From: Candidatus Atribacter alterifermentans
GTDB taxonomy: Bacteria; Atribacterota; Atribacteria; Atribacterales; Atribacteraceae
NCBI GenBank assembly: GCA_012517635.1
Contig: JAAYUP010000395.1
Span: 1 to 6,138, forward strand
DNA: 6,138 bases
Direction: 5' to 3'
The notes beneath the pieces are model-generated. The model saw nothing but the letters and a program-made list of their open reading frames with translations, did not search any database and had not been told where the DNA came from. The translations under genes were made by a program, and so were the position numbers. Within the stretch, counting starts at the first letter, position 1. The number at the start of each line of letters is the position of its first letter. Shown here piece by piece: positions 1-5,438 of this stretch.

Positions 1-459
1 AACTCGAATATCGAAGAGAAAAATAAAGACGACGATTAAAAGAAGGAGGCTGACTTGATAGAGGATACCGCAGACGACCACGAGGCTTCCTGCTTCGCCC
101 CAGGTAAGACCAGATCGACTAAGAACATACATTTGGGCAGGCGTGCCTCCGGTAGCCGAGGGGGTAATAGTAGACATAAAGTATCCAGAAAGAACGGTTT
201 TGAGTGCCTGTTTAAAAGTAATGGTCTTATTCCAAGCCCTCGAACTAAGATATACCCGCACGGCATCAACAATCCAGGCAAACATGAGGATTACAATCCC
301 AAATATGAACCATTCAATACGAAAAACCGACAAGTCAATAGAAATTCCTCGGAAGGAAATGATCGAGAAAATAAAAATCGTTGTTCCTAAGCTGATCAGA
401 ATCGAAATTATAATCTGCTTTCTCAGTTTACCAGGATCATACCGTTCGTGATCGTACAT
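1..459 (-). CDS. Flippase-like / lysylphosphatidylglycerol synthase TM-domain membrane protein (N-terminal part, cut by left edge)
   Basis: I translated this by hand from an ATG at 459-457; it stays open for 153 codons to the window edge, so the C-terminal part lies outside. The protein starts MYDHERYDPGKLRKQ and then shows hydrophobic stretches at about residues 14-36, 50-71 and 119-148, as in an inner-membrane protein. Residues 99-117 carry the pattern TPSATGGTPAQ, then MYVLSRSG, matching the conserved 'ltP...GG.p.q.y.l...G' region of PF03706 (UPF0104/YbhN/AglD-like, and the flippase half of MprF). Family members have about 300-340 residues, so roughly half is visible. The start is supported by AGAGG at 471-467, 7 nt upstream of the ATG. 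The substrate cannot be told from sequence; related proteins act on lipids or lipid-linked intermediates. The family call is fairly secure and the function is open. It is not obviously part of the B12 module. Confidence 0.8.
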   Translation of the reverse strand, partial: MYDHERYDPGKLRKQIIISILISLGTTIFIFSIISFRGISIDLSVFRIEWFIFGIVILMFAWIVDAVRVYLSSRAWNKTITFKQALKTVLSGYFMSTITPSATGGTPAQMYVLSRSGLTWGEAGSLVVVCGILYQVSLLLLIVVFIFLFDIRV

Positions 460-628
460 TAAACCGCCTCTTCTCTTTTTCCATAACAGCCTATACTTTC
501 ATTTTAGCGTGGAATGATATAAAGTTAAAAAATTTTTCTTTTTTGGTATAGAACAGACCGATTATGTAACAAATCCTTAACAGTTATTATTAAAAATGGT
601 GAATTCCTTTTTTCTAAGAAAGAATGTT
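460..628. other. Intergenic spacer between cbiB and the flippase-like gene
   Basis: This is the only real gap in the window: 169 bp, very AT-rich. On the minus strand it holds a candidate promoter (501-528) and the ribosome binding site of the downstream gene (467-471). I found no GC-rich hairpin with a T tract to end the cobalamin operon, and no cobalamin-riboswitch core. A weak A/T hairpin lies at about 605-626, just after the cbiB stop, but it has one G-U pair, a mismatch and no U tract. Read-through from the operon into the membrane gene is therefore possible. Confidence 0.6.
501..528 (-). promoter_or_regulatory. Candidate sigma70-type promoter for the flippase-like gene
   Basis: On the minus strand TTAACT (528-523) is followed after 16 bp by TAAAAT (506-501). 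These match the -35 consensus at 4 of 6 positions and the -10 consensus at 5 of 6. Transcription would begin near 494, giving a leader of about 35 nt with AGAGG at 471-467. In such AT-rich DNA chance matches are common. A second, poorer pair (TTGTTA, 16 bp, TATACC) lies further upstream. Confidence 0.4.
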
Positions 629-1588
629 TTAAAATAACCAAATTATTATTGAAAATAAACTATAAACCAAAACGCCAATATAAGTTGAATACCGAATTAC
701 TATAAGGGCTTCATCAATACGAGCTGGAATAAGTTCTAATAGTGGTTCTCCTAAAAATGGATATTCTTCACGTTTGCCCCCGTAATAATTAGCGCCTCCT
801 AATTGAATGCCCAAAGCTCCTGCCAAAGCACTCTCGGGCCAACCGGCATTCAGACTCGGATGTTTTCTTGCATCACGGAAGGAGTAGTGGAATACTCCTT
901 TCCAAAATTTGCCTAAGATCATAGCTGAAATACCAATCATTGCAACACTCAGCCGAGAGGGAATAATGTTCATCAAATCATCAAAACGGGCAGAGGCAAA
1001 ACCAAAAAAGTAATACCGAGAATTTTTATACCCCAGCATTGAATCCAAGGTATTGGAAATTTTATAAATTAAACCCCCAAGTGCACCAAAAAGAGCTATA
1101 TAAAATAGTGGGGCAAGAATCCCATCACTGTAACTCTCAGCAAGCGACTCTATCACAGCCCGAACGATCTCTTTCTCTGAAAAATGCTCAGTATCTCTTC
1201 CAACTAAATGCTTTAAATCCTGGCGAGCTGATACCAGGTCGTCCCGCTCCAAAGCCAATTTCACATCATTGACTCTTTTCATTAAAGTGCGATAAGCGGT
1301 AAAACTAAAAATTAAATATATCTCTAAGCCCCAAAAGCCCGGCAAAAAGCATTGCCGCAACCAAAGGCTAAGATAATAATAGGGTATCCCCATACCTCCA
1401 GCCATGAAAATAACCAAAACAAAACCCATAATAAATTCACGTTTAAAGTTTCTTTTCTTCGGAAAAAACCACTTTTCCAGAACGCTGATCGCTTTACCAA
1501 TAAGAACAACTGGATGCCATTTTCCCTGAGGATCTCCAAACAATCCGTCAAGAATAAACCCACATATTAATCGAATTGCGTTGAGCAT
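629..1588 (-). CDS. cbiB: Adenosylcobinamide-phosphate synthase CbiB (CobD in Pseudomonas naming)
   Basis: An integral membrane enzyme that amidates adenosylcobyric acid with aminopropanol phosphate to give AdoCbi-P. Family blocks are clear (numbering from the ATG at 1588): DGLFGDPQGKWHP at 14-26, GRD followed by IESLAESYSDGILAPLF at about 130-162, NTLDSMLGYKN at 179-189, ARFDD at 200-204, and SLNAGWPES at 245-253 followed by AGALGIQLGGANYYGG. Hydrophobic stretches near 51-74, 81-99, 157-175, 212-226 and 299-318 fit a polytopic protein of normal length (319 aa). GTG at 1591 and ATG at 1588 are adjacent in frame. GAGG at 1599-1596 lies 4 nt from the GTG but 7 nt from the ATG, so I prefer the ATG. 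The cobC stop TGA overlaps it by one base (TGATG), suggesting coupled translation. Two positions differ from the usual family text: AES where AEN is common, and SLNAGW where SPNAGW is common. It is the last gene of the array. Confidence 0.95.
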   Translation of the reverse strand: MLNAIRLICGFILDGLFGDPQGKWHPVVLIGKAISVLEKWFFPKKRNFKREFIMGFVLVIFMAGGMGIPYYYLSLWLRQCFLPGFWGLEIYLIFSFTAYRTLMKRVNDVKLALERDDLVSARQDLKHLVGRDTEHFSEKEIVRAVIESLAESYSDGILAPLFYIALFGALGGLIYKISNTLDSMLGYKNSRYYFFGFASARFDDLMNIIPSRLSVAMIGISAMILGKFWKGVFHYSFRDARKHPSLNAGWPESALAGALGIQLGGANYYGGKREEYPFLGEPLLELIPARIDEALIVIRYSTYIGVLVYSLFSIIIWLF

Positions 1589-2184
1589 CACAAGTCCTCA
1601 TGATTAATAATCCCTGTTACTTGCAAAAATCCTGAATCTTCACGAACTTTTACTATTACACCTGGATCCAACAATAAATGAAAACTACTTTCAAAGGTCA
1701 TCCCGGTTAGAAGAACCAAAAGACATCGAATGACACCAGCATGGGTGACCACTAAATAGATTCCTTGGTTTTTTCCAAAAAGCATTTGCCAAAACCTTCT
1801 TACTCTTCTTAAAACATCAGCAAAGCTTTCCCCCTGCGGTGGGGTAAATTCCAAAGGATTTTCCTTCCACTTTATGACTTGATCAGGAAAATCATGTTCG
1901 AGCGTTTCCCAATTCTTCCCTTCCCACTCACCAAAAGATCTTTCCTTTATGTCTTCGGCATATTGAATTATATAATTAGAGTTGACTACAATCTGAGCCG
2001 TCTGTCGAGTCCGGATCAGAGGGCTTGACCAAATTTCCAAATATTCATACTTTTTTAAAACTTCTTTTGCTATCTGTACCCTTCTCTCGCCTTTTTTTGA
2101 GAGGGGAATGTCACTCCAACCAGCAAAGTAACGGTTTTCAGTCGCATCGGTATCTCCATGCCTTAATAGAATAATTTCCTTCAT
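1588..2184 (-). CDS. cobC: Histidine phosphatase, probable alpha-ribazole / adenosylcobalamin-5'-phosphate phosphatase CobC
   Basis: A 198-residue histidine phosphatase (phosphoglycerate mutase-like) superfamily protein. The RHG motif is at 8-10 with His9 as the predicted phospho-acceptor. SSPLIRTRQTA at 53-63 supplies the second arginine (Arg58). Glu81 in KERSFGEWEG is the likely acid/base residue, and VTHAG at 146-150 carries the second histidine (His148). Sequence alone does not separate CobC from other small-molecule phosphatases of this fold, but its place between pduX and cbiB strongly favours the last step of the nucleotide-loop pathway: dephosphorylation of AdoCbl-5'-phosphate, or of alpha-ribazole phosphate. 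Its ATG overlaps the pduX stop as ATGA (4 bp). Upstream, GGTGAT at 2196-2191 matches the extended anti-Shine-Dalgarno and sits 6 nt from the start. It has no signal peptide and is cytoplasmic. Confidence 0.88.
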   Translation of the reverse strand: MKEIILLRHGDTDATENRYFAGWSDIPLSKKGERRVQIAKEVLKKYEYLEIWSSPLIRTRQTAQIVVNSNYIIQYAEDIKERSFGEWEGKNWETLEHDFPDQVIKWKENPLEFTPPQGESFADVLRRVRRFWQMLFGKNQGIYLVVTHAGVIRCLLVLLTGMTFESSFHLLLDPGVIVKVREDSGFLQVTGIINHEDL

Positions 2185-3068
2185 AGATTCATCACCCTTG
2201 CTCCTCCAGAAACGACTTTATTATAAAAAACTTCGACTCTCTCGCCTTTTAAGGTTTCCTTAACTCTTTGAATCATTTCCTTCGGAGGATAGACTCGAGT
2301 ATCAAAAAGAATTCCAAATACTTTACCGGTATGAGCACGGTTTACACCCAGCCCGCCGATAAAAGAACAGATATCAATTAATTTTTCAAAAATCGGTTCC
2401 GGCAAAAACGACTGAGCAATCCAACTACTCAGAGTTGCTGCTCTCCCTAAAAGAGATAAATCGTTTTCTTCTAATCCACGTTGAGCATAACGAAATGCAT
2501 TGGAGAGATCTTTTTGGTGCTTTTCCCATTGATTTCTCATCATGCGACGATCCACCGACAGGGTATCAAGAACACCTGGTAACTCCACACCTACTACTCC
2601 CAAGTATCTTGGAACGGGAAAACGTACTAAGATTGTTCCTTCTAGATGGTCAAAAATACACATTTTTGAAAAAAAGATTCCGTCCGAAGGTTCAATTTTT
2701 AAAGCAATCCGGGCAATATCTTCTTCACGTAAATCCCGTTCCATTAGAAGCGCTAAGGCTGCTAAAAGGGCGGCAATGTCTGCGGTACTCGAGGCATATC
2801 CTTTCCCTTCTGGAATGGAGTGGATTCTTCGAAACACAATTTTATCCGTGATTTCGTCTAATCCCCATTCTTGAAGAATGAATTCCATGGCACGCTTGCA
2901 TTTCCATAGCTTTTGCATATCTTCCAAACTATTTTGATTTACTGTGTCAACCAATTCAGCTTCCATTTCTGAGTAACGATCTATAGTCAAAGAAATGAGC
3001 ACTTCCCTGTCTTCCCATATTCCTTGAATTAACTCTCCTATACTACCTGGACACCATGCGCGTTTCAT
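2181..3068 (-). CDS. pduX: L-threonine kinase PduX (GHMP kinase superfamily)
   Basis: Predicted to phosphorylate L-threonine to O-phospho-L-threonine with ATP, feeding CobD. The 295 residues show the GHMP layout. An N-terminal CPGSIGELIQG at 6-16 resembles the CPASCGELIQG start typical of PduX. The ATP-binding loop PEGKGYASSTADIAALLAA is at 86-104, and its SSTAD form is characteristic of PduX rather than of mevalonate or homoserine kinases (usually GSSAA). IEPSDG at 125-130 and FDHLEGT at 139-145 also fit PduX. The C-terminal motif 3 is IGGLGVNRAHTGKVFGILFD at 237-256. Length is normal for PduX (about 300). The gene begins 6 bp after the cobS stop. GGGAGG at 3086-3081, inside the end of cobS, lies 12 nt from the ATG, which is rather long, so coupling to cobS may help. 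Its position between cobS and cobC supports a B12 role over other GHMP substrates. Confidence 0.92.
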   Translation of the reverse strand: MKRAWCPGSIGELIQGIWEDREVLISLTIDRYSEMEAELVDTVNQNSLEDMQKLWKCKRAMEFILQEWGLDEITDKIVFRRIHSIPEGKGYASSTADIAALLAALALLMERDLREEDIARIALKIEPSDGIFFSKMCIFDHLEGTILVRFPVPRYLGVVGVELPGVLDTLSVDRRMMRNQWEKHQKDLSNAFRYAQRGLEENDLSLLGRAATLSSWIAQSFLPEPIFEKLIDICSFIGGLGVNRAHTGKVFGILFDTRVYPPKEMIQRVKETLKGERVEVFYNKVVSGGARVMNL

Positions 3069-3074
3069 TTCTTC

Positions 3075-3836
3075 TTACTTCCTCCCTAAAAATAAAAAAA
3101 GAGTTTCAACCAATTCAACAACTGCTCCGACAGCATCCCCACTCAGTCCTTGAAAACTCTTCTCCATCATTTTACTGAACAACCAACCAATGAAAAAAAC
3201 TAATGCTGCTTTAAGGGGATAATAATCCCCTATCCAAAACAAGGGAAATAGTATTAAAATTCCAAGCCAAATCCCCACTATCTGCCAGGGAATCTGACCA
3301 ATAAATTCTTCTCCAAGGCTTTTTTTCTCCTGCTGATAGGGACGGAAAAGTCCTCCAACGATTAAAGCAGCGGTTCTTCCTGCCATTGGAGAAAGAATTA
3401 AAAAAATCGGCATCAATCTTTCACTTAGAGCAATAGTCTTAAAACACAATAAAAGAAATATTCCAACAACACCAAATGTTCCAAGCCGACTATCTTTAAG
3501 AATTTCTCGTCTTCTTTGCACATTATGAGTTGAAAAGAGTGCATCACAAACATCAGCCCATCCATCAAGATGCAGCCCACGAGTTAATACGATGGAGGAT
3601 GAGACTAATATTAAAGCAATTAACCAATTGCCGGCATTCATAAACCGAAGGAGGAAATACAATCCATAATTGAAAACTCCTATTAACCCACCAATAACTG
3701 GGAAAAAAACTGCTGCTCGGGATAGATCTCGATTTTGATAATTGAATTTGGGAACTGGAACGCATGTTAAAAAACCCTGAGCAATGAACCAGTAACGCCA
3801 AATCTTGGTTTTCATCTCGAATGGATGAGATTTCAC
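3075..3836 (-). CDS. cobS: Adenosylcobinamide-GDP ribazoletransferase (cobalamin synthase) CobS
   Basis: A polytopic membrane enzyme joining AdoCbi-GDP and alpha-ribazole phosphate to form AdoCbl-5'-phosphate. Motifs (numbering from GTG at 3836): LHLDGWADVCDALFS at 88-102, close to the family LHLDGLAD..D metal-binding block; KDSRLGTFGVVG at 114-125; SPMAGRTAAL at 149-158; and GLSGDAVGAVVELVE at 230-244, near the usual GD..GA..E block. Hydrophobic segments lie near 41-65, 70-87, 119-137, 141-164, 186-205 and 208-224. The frame is open back to an ATG at 3911, but that start would overlap cobU by 76 bp and add 25 non-homologous-looking residues. GTG at 3836 overlaps the cobU stop by one base (TAGTG) and has GGGAG at 3848-3844, 7 nt upstream, so I chose it (253 aa, a normal family length). 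An ATG at 3815 (246 aa) is a weaker alternative. Confidence 0.94.
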   Translation of the reverse strand: MKSHPFEMKTKIWRYWFIAQGFLTCVPVPKFNYQNRDLSRAAVFFPVIGGLIGVFNYGLYFLLRFMNAGNWLIALILVSSSIVLTRGLHLDGWADVCDALFSTHNVQRRREILKDSRLGTFGVVGIFLLLCFKTIALSERLMPIFLILSPMAGRTAALIVGGLFRPYQQEKKSLGEEFIGQIPWQIVGIWLGILILFPLFWIGDYYPLKAALVFFIGWLFSKMMEKSFQGLSGDAVGAVVELVETLFLFLGRK

Positions 3837-4390
3837 TATTCTTCTCCCTTTATTCTCACTGGAATTCCAGCTAATACCATATAGACATGGTTTGCTCTGG
3901 AAGCCAACCACTGGTTAATACGACCCTGGAGGTCACGAAAGGTTCTTGCTAATGGGTATTCCGGGACAATTCCCATTCCCGTCTCGTTACTTACGATTAA
4001 AAAATAAAAACCTTCTTGTTGGTGCTTTTCAAAAAGAAAGCCGAGCTCTTTGAGTAGTTGTTGATAAACAACTTCTTCTTTGTCTTCTCTTAAAAGTAGA
4101 TTATTAACCAGGAAAGTTATGCAATCAAGTAAAACTGCTTTTCCAGACCAGTTTTCATTCATTTGACCAAAGCCACCATAAGGGGTTTCTTTTGTTACCC
4201 ATGATTGGGGACGAGATTCTCGATGTTTTTGAACTCTTTCTTTCATTTCCACATCGGTAATCACACCAGTTGCCAAATAAACAACTGGTAAACCACTCTC
4301 CCGAGCCATTTGTTGAGCAAGAGAGCTTTTTCCACTTCGTGCTCCCCCTAATATGAGAACGGTTTGTTTATAAGGTTCGGGCATAATCAT
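3836..4390 (-). CDS. cobU: Bifunctional adenosylcobinamide kinase / adenosylcobinamide-phosphate guanylyltransferase CobU
   Basis: Cytoplasmic enzyme that phosphorylates cobinamide and transfers GMP to AdoCbi-P, making AdoCbi-GDP. The P-loop GGARSGKS is at 15-22. KHRESRPQSWVTKET at 55-69 is the family H...RP..W.T.E block and contains His56, the candidate GMP-accepting histidine. LLDCITFLVNNLL at 87-99 forms the Walker B region. A long, nearly canonical C-terminal block runs from VSNETGMGIVPEYPLARTF to GRINQWLASRANHVYMVLAGIP (133-177). Length (184 aa) is typical. The start at 4390 overlaps the end of cobD by 23 bp. AAGG at 4400-4397 lies 6 nt from this ATG and 12 nt from the in-frame ATG at 4384 (residue 3), so the first is preferred. 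Having both the kinase P-loop and the guanylyltransferase histidine, it fits either de novo synthesis or salvage. Confidence 0.96.
   Translation of the reverse strand: MIMPEPYKQTVLILGGARSGKSSLAQQMARESGLPVVYLATGVITDVEMKERVQKHRESRPQSWVTKETPYGGFGQMNENWSGKAVLLDCITFLVNNLLLREDKEEVVYQQLLKELGFLFEKHQQEGFYFLIVSNETGMGIVPEYPLARTFRDLQGRINQWLASRANHVYMVLAGIPVRIKGEE
3844..3848 (-). promoter_or_regulatory. Ribosome binding site that sets the cobS GTG start
   Basis: GGGAG on the minus strand, within AAAGGGAGAAG near the end of cobU, lies 7 nt upstream of GTG at 3836-3834. It is a better match and spacing than anything near the ATG at 3815, whose upstream region has only CGAG. It decides the start of cobS in favour of the GTG that overlaps the cobU TAG. 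Confidence 0.75.
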
Positions 4391-5438
4391 TCATCGCCTT
4401 CATTAATTTTTTGTTTTCTTCGTGCGATTTTACTGAAAATCGAAAAAAATCGTTAGACATACCCCAAAAATCATCTAAAGGACGTACGAGGAGCCTTTGT
4501 TTTTGAAGAAAAGAATAAAAACTTCTTATATTGGTTTTGATCTTTACCGTATAATAATTCACTATAGAGTGTTGAAGCTCAAAGTCTTTTGTGAGTTTCT
4601 CAAAGCTTTCTTCTATATATCGTTTTTCCTTTTGTAAACCTTGCAGCGTAATGGAATGAAAGTCGTGAAGATCAGCGCCAGCAAGTAAATCTAACGTTAC
4701 AGCGAATAGAGTATTTATACTCCAAGGCTCAAGAGCCTGTTTCCATTCCTGTACGGAGGAAGGATTAGTTACTATAAAGCCTCCTCTTAAGCCAGCCAAA
4801 GAATAATATTTTGTTAGAGAACGGATGATGATTAAGGTTTTATCATCGTCATTCAACAATTGTGGCAAAAAAGAGGTTTTTTCCTGAATAAACTCTTGAA
4901 AGGCTTCATCAACCAGCAAAGTAACCTTCTGTTCGTGGCACCAATAATATAATATGAGTCTCTCTTCATTTGAAAAACATTGGCCTAAGGGATTGCTGGG
5001 GTTCCCTAACACAATCAAATCCGGTCTTTCCTTTTTTATGCAAGTCATTAGGTTTTTGAATCCTTCTTTAAATAAAAGATGACTATGGACGACTGTTTTT
5101 CCTTCAAGATTGAAGGCTCGAGCATATTCAGTAAAACAGGGCTCAATAATAAAGATTTTTTTGGTCCGAAGGCGACGGGCAACAAAATAAATGGCTTGAG
5201 TAGCACCATTGAAGGGAAGAACCAAGTTCTGATTCAAATTATAAAGCAGGGATAACCTTTTTTGATAAAATTCCCAATCAAGGGGAGGATAATAGGAAAC
5301 ATATCGAAACCAATCACTCCAATGTTCCTTTAAAACTGGGGGCGGACCCCATGGATTCAAATTTACACTGAAATCCACAGGGCACTCACCTTTTAATTCC
5401 ATTTCTATCAATCGACCACCATGGATGGGTTTGTTCAT
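4368..5438 (-). CDS. cobD: L-threonine-O-3-phosphate decarboxylase CobD (class I/II PLP-dependent aminotransferase fold)
   Basis: Predicted to decarboxylate O-phospho-L-threonine to (R)-1-amino-2-propanol O-2-phosphate, the linker that CbiB attaches. The N-terminal HGGR at 6-9 and DFSVNLNPWGPP at 22-33 are typical of CobD and separate it from plain histidinol-phosphate aminotransferases, which lack the HGG opening. Later come NPSNPLGQ at 146-153, VDEAFQEF at 176-183 (Asp177 should contact the PLP nitrogen), and RSLTKYYSLAGLRGG at 206-220 with Lys210 as the Schiff-base lysine. Length 356 is normal. The start at 5438 overlaps the gyrA stop by one base (TAATG) and keeps the HGG motif. The next ATG, at 5402, would remove it. 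The Shine-Dalgarno is weak (only TGGTTGA), so translation probably depends on ribosomes finishing gyrA. HisC activity is a less likely alternative, given the cobalamin neighbours. Confidence 0.93.
   Translation of the reverse strand: MNKPIHGGRLIEMELKGECPVDFSVNLNPWGPPPVLKEHWSDWFRYVSYYPPLDWEFYQKRLSLLYNLNQNLVLPFNGATQAIYFVARRLRTKKIFIIEPCFTEYARAFNLEGKTVVHSHLLFKEGFKNLMTCIKKERPDLIVLGNPSNPLGQCFSNEERLILYYWCHEQKVTLLVDEAFQEFIQEKTSFLPQLLNDDDKTLIIIRSLTKYYSLAGLRGGFIVTNPSSVQEWKQALEPWSINTLFAVTLDLLAGADLHDFHSITLQGLQKEKRYIEESFEKLTKDFELQHSIVNYYTVKIKTNIRSFYSFLQKQRLLVRPLDDFWGMSNDFFRFSVKSHEENKKLMKAMNDYARTL

Noticed and set aside
55..451. Two plus-strand open frames (55-390 and 143-451) and a minus-strand frame at 36-281
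   Set aside because: All overlap the minus-strand flippase-like gene, which has the family signature, hydrophobic segments and a ribosome binding site. The shadow products look low-complexity and polar or cysteine/proline-rich with no family resemblance.
605..626. Possible intrinsic terminator after cbiB (TTCTTT ... AAAGGAA)
   Set aside because: The stem is short and A/T-rich with a G-U pair and a mismatch, and no T tract follows on the minus strand.
460..628. Cobalamin riboswitch near the B12 genes
   Set aside because: The spacer lies downstream of the operon, and I could not find a B12-box-like core or a multi-stem layout on either strand.
1039..1570. Open frames opposite or within cbiB (1039-1272 and 1352-1570 plus; 1324-1563 minus)
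   Set aside because: They lie wholly within cbiB, whose motifs run through the region in the chosen frame. These are shadow frames.
2435..2874. Plus-strand open frames opposite pduX (2435-2851 and 2542-2874)
   Set aside because: They are antisense to the conserved GHMP motifs of pduX, show no recognisable domain, and have no convincing start signal.
3565..3801. Minus-strand frame of 78 codons inside cobS
   Set aside because: It is a different frame from the LHLDG-containing CobS protein; its serine-rich product has no recognisable features.
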